Shown here one piece after another: positions 1 through 5,835 of a DNA stretch of 5,835 nt. The position numbers were made by a program, and so were the translations under genes. Positions within the stretch are counted from its first letter, which is position 1. Each line of letters opens with the position of its first letter. The stretch is from the NCBI GenBank assembly GCA_913049755.1, contig CAJWXO010000073.1, positions 1 to 5,835 of the forward strand, written 5' to 3'. A model generated the notes under the pieces. That model saw only the letters and a program-made list of their open reading frames with translations. It was not told the origin of the DNA and made no database searches. The DNA comes from an uncultured Cryomorphaceae bacterium. Its GTDB lineage: Bacteria > Bacteroidota > Bacteroidia > Flavobacteriales > Schleiferiaceae.

Positions 1-2
1 TA

Positions 3-134
3 AATAGTCAGATTGAGCAATTACGTTTAATTATCGCTTTTGACGGAAATCAAAAAGATCGCTCTGCTATGAAAGGTCAATTAAATGAATGGATTAAAGA
101 AATCAATAAGTGTCTGGCACAGTTGAATGTTTAA
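3..134 (+). CDS. C-terminal end of a small coiled-coil protein upstream of zapA (partial, 5' end outside window)
   Basis: The frame starting at position 3 is open from the window edge and gives 43 residues ending at TAA 132-134, with a second in-frame TAA right behind it. The visible tail contains IEQLRLIIAFDGN, then DRSAMKGQLNEWIKEINKCL and AQLNV. This resembles the end of the short (about 95-100 aa) coiled-coil proteins that commonly precede zapA in Bacteroidota and finish in a motif like 'INELVREIDKCIALLN'. By position and coiled-coil character it may play a ZapB-like role as partner of ZapA, but that is inference: the family is usually left as hypothetical. The stop lies 16 nt before the zapA start, so the two genes are probably co-transcribed. 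The N-terminal half is not in the window. Confidence 0.72.
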   Translation, partial: NSQIEQLRLIIAFDGNQKDRSAMKGQLNEWIKEINKCLAQLNV

Positions 135-150
135 TAAGAAATAAAAATGT

Positions 151-456
151 ATGAGCGAACCGCTGAAAATAAAGGTAAATATTGCGAATAGAAGCTATCC
201 TTTGACAATTGAAAGAAACGAGGAGGAGAGAGTTAGAAAGGCAGTTGTCATTATCCGTCAGGCTATTGAACGTTTTGAAGGGAAATATGCAGTAAGTGAC
301 AAGCAAGATGCTTTGGCCATGACTGCATTACAAATGGCGAATCAGATGATTGTCACTAAGAATTCATCTAATAATGTTAATAAAGATGATATATCCGACA
401 GGCTTAGAGCTTTAGAGTCTCAATTAGATGCTGTGCTTAGCTCTGCAGGTTTTTAG
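151..456 (+). CDS. zapA: Cell division protein ZapA
   Basis: This 101-aa protein is a ZapA-family FtsZ-ring regulator. In the known family it binds FtsZ in the cytoplasm and bundles protofilaments at midcell as a dimer or tetramer. The N-terminal part (about residues 4-22, LKIKVNIANRSYPLTI) forms the beta-sheet head. It is followed by a long helix with the family hallmark DKQDALAMTALQ at 50-61 and a C-terminal coiled coil (about 79-97, ISDRLRALESQLDAVL). The length is close to that of E. coli ZapA (109 aa). The start is ATG 151, preceded by A-rich sequence without a Shine-Dalgarno site, which is normal for Bacteroidota. An ATG at 147 is out of frame. The gene follows a coiled-coil gene by 16 nt, as in many flavobacteria. 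The gene after it here is a biotin carboxylase, where rny is often found in relatives. Confidence 0.93.
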   Translation: MSEPLKIKVNIANRSYPLTIERNEEERVRKAVVIIRQAIERFEGKYAVSDKQDALAMTALQMANQMIVTKNSSNNVNKDDISDRLRALESQLDAVLSSAGF

Positions 457-575
457 GAAAAATTCGTAAAAACCAGGCTCTATTTTCAGTTTTATTAGAA
501 AAATATCATATACTAGGCACCTAGATAGGTTCCTCAAACAAGAATAATAAAAGATTTATTCAATTTTAATAAATA
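457..575. other. 119-bp intergenic region between zapA and the biotin carboxylase gene
   Basis: This is the only sizeable non-coding stretch in the window and is strongly AT-rich. It holds the tandem dyads at 513-535 and a weak AT inverted repeat (GAATAA 542-547 with TTATTC 556-561). A further 6-bp AT-only complementarity (AAAATT 459-464 with AATTTT 562-567) could join the two ends but is too weak to prove a closing stem. I see no clean TTG/TAnnTTTG promoter; TATTTTCA at 481-488 is a partial -7 match with no good -33. A structured RNA such as 6S RNA, which sits downstream of zapA in E. coli, is possible but not demonstrated. The region must carry the leader and probably the promoter of the downstream operon. 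Confidence 0.5.
513..535. repeat. Tandem dyad TAGG-N2-CCT pair, able to form a hairpin (possible operator or RNA element)
   Basis: CTAGG-CA-CCTAG at 513-524 is a perfect 5-2-5 inverted repeat. A second copy, TAGG-TT-CCT, lies at 526-534, so the two dyads are offset by 12 bp, near one helical turn. As RNA the same bases can fold into one hairpin: AGGCACCT 515-522 pairs with AGGTTCCT 527-534 with one C-T mismatch and an AGAT loop. No T-run follows, so it is not a rho-independent terminator. Its position 41 nt before the carboxylase start fits an operator, a leader element or part of a small RNA. Its function is unknown. Confidence 0.4.
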
Positions 576-2048
576 ATGTCAAAGATTAATAGATTATTAA
601 TAGCCAATCGCGGAGAAATTGCTGTAAGAATTATAAGGACAGCAAAGGAGATGGGGATAACTACTATTTCCATTTATTCAGAGGTTGATAAAAACTCTCC
701 ACATGTTTATTTGGCAGATGAATCATATCTGGTTGGTGATGCACCAAGTTCATCTTCTTATTTGGATATGGAAAAGGTATTAGAAGTTGCAAAAGTATCT
801 AAGGCAGATGCAATACATCCCGGATATGGTTTTCTCTCGGAAAATTCGGTTTTTGCAAAAAAAGTGGTTAGAAGAGGATTTATTTTTGTTGGACCAACTG
901 CAGAGGCAATACAAGTAATGGGCAACAAGCTTTCGGCTAAAAAAGCAGTTTCCCCATTTAACGTTCCCCTTGTTCCTGGAACTAATCATCCCGTAAAAGA
1001 TATCGAGGAGGCAAAAATTGAAGCGGATCGTGTAGGTTTCCCATTAATGATCAAAGCTTCGGCAGGAGGCGGAGGTAAAGGGATGCGCATAGCAAATGAC
1101 AATAAAGAGTTAGAGGAGATGTTCCCAAGGGCGGTAAATGAGGCCCTGAAATCTTTTGGCAATGGAGATGTTTTTTTAGAAAAATATATTATGTCACCTC
1201 GTCATATTGAAATTCAAATTTTATCTGATAGCCATGGTAATTTTGTTCATTTATATGAGAGAGATTGTTCCATTCAGAGGCGTCACCAAAAAGTAATGGA
1301 AGAAGCACCAAGTGGATTGCTAACTCCTGAAATTAGAGAGGCAATGGGAAAGGCTGCCATTAATGCAGGGAAATCATGCGATTACGTTGGCGCAGGAACT
1401 GTTGAATTTATTTTCGACAATTCAGGGGCTTTTTATTTTTTAGAGATGAACACGAGATTGCAGGTAGAGCATCCAGTAACTGAATGTATAACTGGTCTGG
1501 ACTTAGTCAGAGAGCAACTTAGAATAGCAAATGGGGAATATCTTGGGTATTCACAGCAAGACATTGGGCTCAGGGGGCATGCCATAGAATTGAGAGTCTA
1601 TGCTGAAGATTGCGAAAATGATTTTGCACCAGATACGGGCACTTTAGCAATTTATAAGAGGCCTCAAGGACCGGGTGTACGAATAGATGATGGTATTGAA
1701 GAGGGGATGGAGGTCTCTATTCATTACGATCCAATGATAGCTAAGTTGATTATCATGGGAGAGACCAGAGAGATTGCAATTCAGCGGATGATTCGAGCTA
1801 TTGAAGATTATGTCATTGTAGGTGTAGAAACTACTCTTAATTTTGGGAGGTTTGTACTCAATCACCCAAAGTTTTTAGATGGTGATTACAATACTCACTT
1901 TGTAGAAAATCACTTTCGTCCAAATGAATTTAATAAATGTGAGCATGATCAATTTGCAATCTCGCTGCATGGTTTTAGCTTCAAAGGGAATAAGTATGTA
2001 AAAGATTCAAAAGAAACCATTTCTAAATGGAGGTCACGATTCAACTAA
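576..2048 (+). CDS. accC: Biotin carboxylase subunit of an acetyl-/propionyl-CoA carboxylase
   Basis: This 490-aa cytoplasmic enzyme uses ATP and bicarbonate to carboxylate biotin on a carrier protein, the first half-reaction of acyl-CoA carboxylases. Domains in order are the N-terminal fold (about 3-113, starting INRLLIANRGEIAVRI), the ATP-grasp domain (about 114-320) and the biotin-carboxylase C domain (about 335-445). Catalytic residues can be placed by comparison with E. coli AccC: K118, K160, glycine-rich loop GGGGKG 164-169, H210, K239, E277, E290, R294, E298 and R340. All are present, so it should be active. It is about 40 residues longer than classical AccC. The tail ending KWRSRFN recalls the roughly 490-aa Bacteroidota subunits of propionyl/acetyl-CoA carboxylase complexes, so the acyl-CoA substrate is uncertain. 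No biotin-carrier or carboxyltransferase gene is adjacent. The start ATG has only A/T-rich sequence before it. The 3' end overlaps the DUF4294 gene by 22 nt. Confidence 0.93.
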   Translation: MSKINRLLIANRGEIAVRIIRTAKEMGITTISIYSEVDKNSPHVYLADESYLVGDAPSSSSYLDMEKVLEVAKVSKADAIHPGYGFLSENSVFAKKVVRRGFIFVGPTAEAIQVMGNKLSAKKAVSPFNVPLVPGTNHPVKDIEEAKIEADRVGFPLMIKASAGGGGKGMRIANDNKELEEMFPRAVNEALKSFGNGDVFLEKYIMSPRHIEIQILSDSHGNFVHLYERDCSIQRRHQKVMEEAPSGLLTPEIREAMGKAAINAGKSCDYVGAGTVEFIFDNSGAFYFLEMNTRLQVEHPVTECITGLDLVREQLRIANGEYLGYSQQDIGLRGHAIELRVYAEDCENDFAPDTGTLAIYKRPQGPGVRIDDGIEEGMEVSIHYDPMIAKLIIMGETREIAIQRMIRAIEDYVIVGVETTLNFGRFVLNHPKFLDGDYNTHFVENHFRPNEFNKCEHDQFAISLHGFSFKGNKYVKDSKETISKWRSRFN

Positions 2049-2671
2049 GGAAATCTATATTCCTAGCTTTTCTTTTTTCATTGACTAGTATTTACGGTCA
2101 ACATGAAATTTTTTTTGATACCTCAAAAAGTCAATTCTCAGTAATTAATGGAGATACAATTTCATGGCTTCTTCTAGATGATATACTCGTTCTTGATAAT
2201 CCAATATTTTCTGACCCTGAGGCTCGCAGAAGATATTATTTACTGAGAAGAAGAGTTTTAAAAGTTTATCCTTACGCAAAGGGAATGGGAGAGAGATTGG
2301 ATAGCCTGAATCTAAGGCTAGGGGAAGAACCTCGGTTTTGGGAACGAAAGAAAATGATAAGGAAATATCATAAAACTTTAAAGGGTCGGTTTGAACCAGA
2401 ACTTCATAAACTAACAGTTTCAGAGGGCCAGATACTTTGTAAGTTAGTTTTTCGAGAAACGGAGCATACGGTCTTTGGTATTATTAAAAGTTATAAAAAC
2501 ACATTGAGTGCGGTGCTTTGGAGAATTACAGCAAGTTGGTGGGATATTTCAATTCGGAAAGAGTATCTTCCAAATAGTAATCAAGAAGATGCTTTAATTG
2601 AAAAAATCTTATTGAGAGCATTTGCAAATAATTACCTGGAGCCAGGAATTTATTATTATAATCTAAAATGA
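2027..2671 (+). CDS. Exported DUF4294 family protein, function unknown
   Basis: This 214-aa protein begins with a signal peptide: basic residues (R8, K9), a hydrophobic core (about 11-19, IFLAFLFSL) and a probable cleavage SIYG|Q after residue 24. There is no lipobox cysteine, so a soluble periplasmic or secreted product is expected. The mature part carries the pattern I associate with DUF4294: ARRRYYLLRRRVLKVYPYAK at 66-85, ERLDSLN at 89-95, GRFEPELHKLT at 120-130, SEGQILCKLVFRET at 132-145 and an aromatic stretch ASWWDIS at 169-175. The family is, to my knowledge, confined to Bacteroidota and has no known activity. The start ATG 2027 lies inside the carboxylase gene and gives the full signal peptide, while the stop overlaps bshC as ATGA. 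Both overlaps suggest translational coupling. No role in thiol synthesis is shown. Confidence 0.85.
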   Translation: MEVTIQLRKSIFLAFLFSLTSIYGQHEIFFDTSKSQFSVINGDTISWLLLDDILVLDNPIFSDPEARRRYYLLRRRVLKVYPYAKGMGERLDSLNLRLGEEPRFWERKKMIRKYHKTLKGRFEPELHKLTVSEGQILCKLVFRETEHTVFGIIKSYKNTLSAVLWRITASWWDISIRKEYLPNSNQEDALIEKILLRAFANNYLEPGIYYYNLK

Positions 2672-4218
2672 AATATTCTTCTCTTAATAATGAGAATAAC
2701 CCCAATGGAGGCTGGGTACGTTCAAAAATAGATTCAGAGTTGAGTAATGATCTATTTTTCCAGGACTTTTCTCATCATAGTATCGAGAAAAGAAGTTCAA
2801 GTTTCTCGGAAAGTAAACGAATTATTCTTGTTGATGTACTAAAAGATCAATACTCAGAATGGAGAGAAAATAAGGACCTTATAGCACGAATTGATCAGCT
2901 ATTAAATCTAAAATCAGTTACAGTAACATGTGGTCATCAATTATGTATCGGCCTTGGTCCATTATATGTTCATTCAAAAATTCGTGAGACGCACCACTTA
3001 GCTGAATCATTGTCTGAAAAATACAATCGACCGGTTGTTCCTATTTTTTGGATGGCTACTGAGGATCATGACTTTGAAGAGATTAGACATTGGGAATTCA
3101 AAAACAAAAAATTCTCAATAGAGGATAATGTAAAAGATTTGGCAGTAGGTTCAATGTCATCAGCTATTGTTGTTGAAGTTTTGCAAAGAATGAAACTGGA
3201 ACTTGGAACAAATGCCTCCATAAATAATTTATTAGATAAGTTTCACAGCGCTTACAATAAGGAAGGAACTCTTTCAGATGCGACTAGAAGGCTTGTTTAT
3301 GACTTGCATCCAGAAGTGATTTGTATTGATGCTTCAGATTCCAGATTGAAAAACATGGCGAGCGACTTATGGGAAGATGAGATCATTAACCAAACATTAT
3401 ATAAGTCAAGAGATACTTCTTTGTGGGAGAAATCTAAAAGAGAGGTTCCGGTTCCATTTAAGAAATCTATGATGTTCTATTTAATTGAAGGGGAGCGTTC
3501 GAGAATTGATTTTGATAATGGAAAATATGTAACTAAGAAAAAATCTTGGGAACCTCAAGAGTTAGTGAATGAATTAAAATCTAATCCGGAAAGGGTTAGC
3601 CCTAACGCACTTTTGCGGCCGATTTATCAAGAACACATAATCCCTAATATTGCCTATTTAGGAGGGGCAGGTGAAATTGAATACTGGCTTGAGCTTATTC
3701 CATATTTAAAGGATTATATGAAGTCAGAGATTAGAATTAAAATTAGAACTTCATTTGCATGGTGGACTCGGAATGTGGCAAGAAAATGGGCTCAGATTTC
3801 TAAAAGAGGCTCAGATTATTGGACTTCGGAAAAGATATTTAGATCATCCCTTCTGAAATATTTAGGAATTTCAGATGAAAACACTTTTCCCATTTATGAA
3901 AAAATTGGACCGTTAATGAAACATTCATACGGTGACAAAAAGAGTATCGAAGGGTCTGTCGAGTCGTGGCTTCAGAGAATAAAAAAAGATGAGGAGCGCA
4001 TGAATGAAAGGGTTCGAAGAAATGCGTTAAAAGACGAGAGTATTGAATTAGAGAGGTTTAAGATGTTTCGGGACGAACATCATCCCAAAAATATTTTACA
4101 GGAAAGAGTATGGACTATCCTAGATTTAACTTATTATTTTGGATCTCATTCTTGTTCGCAATACAGCGAGTGCTTAAAGAATGAAAGCAATGGTTTTTTA
4201 TGGATACTACCGGACTAG
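2668..4218 (+). CDS. bshC: Bacillithiol biosynthesis cysteine-adding enzyme BshC
   Basis: BshC is the presumed ligase that adds cysteine to glucosaminyl-malate, the last step of bacillithiol synthesis in the cytoplasm; BshA and BshB make the precursor. Family motifs are clear: TCGHQLCIGLGPLY at 87-100 (the usual TGHQ...GPLY nucleotide-fold motif), PIFWMATEDHDFEEI at 125-139, SPNALLRPIYQEHIIPN at 311-327 with YLGGAGEIEYW at 330-340, a charged helical section at about 430-466 expected to be coiled coil, and LQER at 477-480 near the C-terminus. At 516 aa it is slightly shorter than the usual 530-540. The shortening lies mainly before the GHQ motif, where the usual start (FSKL..DYL) is poorly preserved. 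The start ATG overlaps the DUF4294 stop by 4 nt. bshA and bshB are not in the window. Bacillithiol is known from Firmicutes and Bacteroidota, and the enzyme's in vitro chemistry is less well established than the genetics. Confidence 0.92.
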   Translation: MKYSSLNNENNPNGGWVRSKIDSELSNDLFFQDFSHHSIEKRSSSFSESKRIILVDVLKDQYSEWRENKDLIARIDQLLNLKSVTVTCGHQLCIGLGPLYVHSKIRETHHLAESLSEKYNRPVVPIFWMATEDHDFEEIRHWEFKNKKFSIEDNVKDLAVGSMSSAIVVEVLQRMKLELGTNASINNLLDKFHSAYNKEGTLSDATRRLVYDLHPEVICIDASDSRLKNMASDLWEDEIINQTLYKSRDTSLWEKSKREVPVPFKKSMMFYLIEGERSRIDFDNGKYVTKKKSWEPQELVNELKSNPERVSPNALLRPIYQEHIIPNIAYLGGAGEIEYWLELIPYLKDYMKSEIRIKIRTSFAWWTRNVARKWAQISKRGSDYWTSEKIFRSSLLKYLGISDENTFPIYEKIGPLMKHSYGDKKSIEGSVESWLQRIKKDEERMNERVRRNALKDESIELERFKMFRDEHHPKNILQERVWTILDLTYYFGSHSCSQYSECLKNESNGFLWILPD

Positions 4219-4223
4219 CATGG

Positions 4224-4231
4224 TATATTTG
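4224..4231 (+). promoter_or_regulatory. Possible Bacteroidota -7 element (TATATTTG) for guaA
   Basis: TATATTTG in the 19-nt bshC-guaA spacer matches the Bacteroidota -7 consensus TAnnTTTG exactly. The -33 region, about 17-23 nt upstream inside the end of bshC (around 4193-4206), is T-rich (TTTTTTATGG) but lacks a clear TTG. If used, transcription would begin at about 4236-4238, essentially on the guaA start codon, giving a leaderless or near-leaderless mRNA. A chance match in AT-rich DNA is quite possible. Confidence 0.35.
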
Positions 4232-4237
4232 TAGTCT

Positions 4238-5767
4238 ATGCAAGACGCTATTTTAATACTGGATTTTGGATCACAGTATACTCAATTGATTGCGAGAAGA
4301 GTTCGCGAATTACAAGTTTATTGTGAGATTCACCCTTACAACAATATTCCATTAGACTGGAAGCGTTTCAATGCAGTTATTCTTAGCGGTTCTCCTTATT
4401 CCACAATAGAATCAGATTCTCCAAAGCCGGACATTGATATCTTTTTAGGGACAATGCCAGTTCTCGGAGTTTGTTATGGAGCTCAATACATAGCAAAAAT
4501 AAAAGGTGGCGAAGTTGCTTCATCACAACATCGTGAATATGGAAGAGCTGCGATTAATAGATTAGATAATAGCTCGAAACTTTTAACAGGTATACCTATG
4601 AATTCATCAGTTTGGATGAGCCACGGAGATACTATCGTCAAACTACCAGAAGGTGCTAGCGTAGAATGTTCTACATCTGATGTCGAAATAGCGTCGTTTA
4701 AATTAAATGATCAAGAGACTTACGGGATTCAGTACCATCCTGAAGTACATCATACTCAACATGGAGTATTGTTGCTTAAGAATTTTGTGTATTCCATAGC
4801 AAATTGCTCACCAAGCTGGACTCCAGCCGCATTTGTGGAGAGTACGATCGATCATTTAAAGAAAACTATCGGAGAGGGAAAAGTTGTTTTAGGTTTGAGT
4901 GGAGGAGTGGACAGCACAGTAGCAGCAGTTATATTATCCAGGGCTATCGGTGATCGGCTTTATTGCATATTCGTCAATAATGGCCTCTTGCGAAAAAATG
5001 AATTTGAAAGTGTTCTGGATAGATACAAAGGCCTCGGTTTAAATGTGAAGGGTGTAGATGCCTCTTTGAGATTTTTATCAAGACTTGAGGGTATTGAGGA
5101 GCCTGAAGAGAAAAGGAAAATTATTGGAGCAGCATTCATTGATGTTTTTGACAAAGAGTCAATGCTCATATCAGAAGTGGAATTTTTAGCCCAGGGAACG
5201 ATTTACCCAGATGTTATCGAATCAATTAGTGTTAACGGCCCTTCGGTAACAATAAAATCCCATCATAATGTTGGCGGCTTGCCTGATTATATGAAATTGA
5301 AAGTTGTTGAACCATTGAGGTCTCTTTTCAAGGATGAGGTTAGGCGAGTGGGTAAGGAATTAGGTTTGTCCCATGAATTACTTGGCAGGCACCCATTCCC
5401 AGGACCGGGTCTAGCAATTCGGATATTAGGATCCATAACTCATGAAAAAGTCCAGATATTACAAGAAGTGGACTCAATATTTATTAATGGATTAAAAGAC
5501 GAAGGTCTCTATGATCAGGTATGGCAGGCCGGCGCGATACTTCTTCCTGTTAAATCTGTAGGAGTAATGGGTGATGAGCGGACTTATGAGCAAGTAGTTG
5601 CACTTAGGGCAGTAGAATCAACGGATGGCATGACTGCTGATTGGGTGCATTTACCTTTTAGTTTTTTATCCAAGATCTCCAACAAAATAATTAATAATGT
5701 TCGTGGTGTTAATAGAGTAGTTTATGATATCAGTAGTAAACCACCAGCAACGATTGAATGGGAATAA
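4238..5767 (+). CDS. guaA: GMP synthase (glutamine-hydrolysing)
   Basis: GuaA converts XMP, glutamine and ATP to GMP in the last step of guanine nucleotide synthesis. The 509-aa cytoplasmic protein has the full two-domain layout. A class I glutamine amidotransferase domain (about 4-190) carries nucleophile C79 in GVCYGAQ and the H167/E169 pair in YHPEV. An ATP pyrophosphatase domain (about 200-385) carries the P-loop SGGVDS at 221-226 and SHHNVGGLP at 341-349. The C-terminal dimerisation/XMP-binding part has [16 protein letters not shown] at 383-398 and ends with the conserved [16 protein letters not shown]. The length is typical (about 510-525 aa) and no key residue is missing. ATG 4238 starts [21 protein letters not shown], the normal family N-terminus. 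It follows bshC by 19 nt, which contains a promoter-like element, and overlaps the next gene by 10 nt. No guanine riboswitch fits in this spacer. Confidence 0.97.
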   Translation: MQDAILILDFGSQYTQLIARRVRELQVYCEIHPYNNIPLDWKRFNAVILSGSPYSTIESDSPKPDIDIFLGTMPVLGVCYGAQYIAKIKGGEVASSQHREYGRAAINRLDNSSKLLTGIPMNSSVWMSHGDTIVKLPEGASVECSTSDVEIASFKLNDQETYGIQYHPEVHHTQHGVLLLKNFVYSIANCSPSWTPAAFVESTIDHLKKTIGEGKVVLGLSGGVDSTVAAVILSRAIGDRLYCIFVNNGLLRKNEFESVLDRYKGLGLNVKGVDASLRFLSRLEGIEEPEEKRKIIGAAFIDVFDKESMLISEVEFLAQGTIYPDVIESISVNGPSVTIKSHHNVGGLPDYMKLKVVEPLRSLFKDEVRRVGKELGLSHELLGRHPFPGPGLAIRILGSITHEKVQILQEVDSIFINGLKDEGLYDQVWQAGAILLPVKSVGVMGDERTYEQVVALRAVESTDGMTADWVHLPFSFLSKISNKIINNVRGVNRVVYDISSKPPATIEWE

Positions 5768-5835
5768 AAAAAAATATACTCATACTTTTTTTGACACTTG
5801 GGCAGAGTGTCACAGGTCAAAATTATGACTCTTTG
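5758..5835 (+). CDS. N-terminus of an exported protein (partial, 3' end outside window)
   Basis: An open frame begins at ATG 5758, inside the last codons of guaA (10-nt overlap ATGGGAATAA), and stays open for 26 codons to the window edge. It encodes [20 protein letters not shown] followed by QNYDSL. This is a textbook signal peptide: two lysines, a hydrophobic core at 7-14 and probable cleavage after G20, leaving an N-terminal Gln as is usual in Bacteroidota. There is no lipobox cysteine. The mature domain is not visible, so the product cannot be named. In some flavobacteria I recall a LysM-domain or periplasmic-binding-like protein next to guaA, which would fit, but nothing here proves it. 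An A9 run (5766-5774) lies in the first codons. The overlap suggests coupling to guaA translation. Confidence 0.68.
   Translation, partial: MGIKKNILILFLTLGQSVTGQNYDSL

Noticed and set aside
481..488. TATTTTCA as a -7 promoter element for the carboxylase operon
   Set aside because: It matches only 6 of 8 positions of TAnnTTTG and has no TTG at a suitable distance upstream, so it is not listed as a promoter.
515..534. Hairpin as a rho-independent terminator for zapA
   Set aside because: The stem is followed by CAAACAAG, not a T-run, and it contains a mismatch. It does not fit an intrinsic terminator.
780..989. Minus-strand open frame of 69 codons inside the biotin carboxylase gene
   Set aside because: It lies wholly opposite a well-conserved gene, resembles no known protein and has no supporting context. 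It is best read as a chance frame. The same holds for minus-strand frames at 103-306, 1644-1865 and 4960-5169.
2029..2041. Shine-Dalgarno-like GGAGG with a start at ATT 2039 for the DUF4294 protein
   Set aside because: ATT is a very rare start codon, Bacteroidota rarely rely on Shine-Dalgarno sites, and ATG 2027 is in frame and gives a normal signal peptide. The GGAGG is simply the carboxylase codons Trp-Arg.
4219..4237. Guanine/purine riboswitch upstream of guaA
   Set aside because: The spacer is only 19 nt and lacks any stem structure, so no riboswitch can fit.
1..5835. A dedicated new biological system spanning the window
   Set aside because: Five of the seven genes are recognisable core genes with intact motifs (zapA, accC, a DUF4294 gene, bshC, guaA) and the other two are partial. 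There are no mobile-element ends, toxin-antitoxin pairs, CRISPR repeats, nucleases or atypical base composition visible.

Overview
The window is AT-rich, tightly packed and entirely plus-strand. It looks like ordinary housekeeping chromosome from a member of the Bacteroidota, most likely a flavobacterium-like lineage. The evidence is a DUF4294 protein (a family I know only from Bacteroidota), a bacillithiol BshC enzyme of the Bacteroidota type, signal peptides that appear to be cleaved just before Gln, a -7-like TAnnTTTG element, and a lack of convincing Shine-Dalgarno sites.

Layout. Positions 3-134 hold the last 43 codons of a small coiled-coil protein, followed by zapA (151-456). This is the familiar coiled-coil/ZapA cell-division pair. 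A 119-bp gap (457-575) follows. It contains two tandem copies of the dyad TAGG-N2-CCT and a weak AT-rich inverted repeat, and it is the only sizeable non-coding stretch. Next comes a 490-aa biotin carboxylase subunit of an acyl-CoA carboxylase (576-2048). It overlaps by 22 nt an exported DUF4294 protein (2027-2671), which overlaps by 4 nt (ATGA) bshC (2668-4218). A 19-nt spacer carrying a promoter-like TATATTTG leads to guaA (4238-5767). guaA overlaps by 10 nt the start of a further exported protein that runs off the window (5758-5835).

How the genes relate. The first pair acts in Z-ring assembly. The second block looks like one transcription unit in which overlapping starts and stops suggest translational coupling: carboxylase, DUF4294, BshC, and possibly guaA and the exported protein. 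Their functions (acyl-CoA carboxylation, low-molecular-weight thiol synthesis, GMP synthesis) do not form a single pathway. The grouping is better read as a compact core-gene operon than as a dedicated system.

I found no mobile element, CRISPR array, tRNA, rRNA or defence system, and no clear new biological system. The points most worth checking are the intergenic dyads after zapA, the unknown role of the DUF4294 protein coupled to bshC, and the possibly leaderless guaA promoter.
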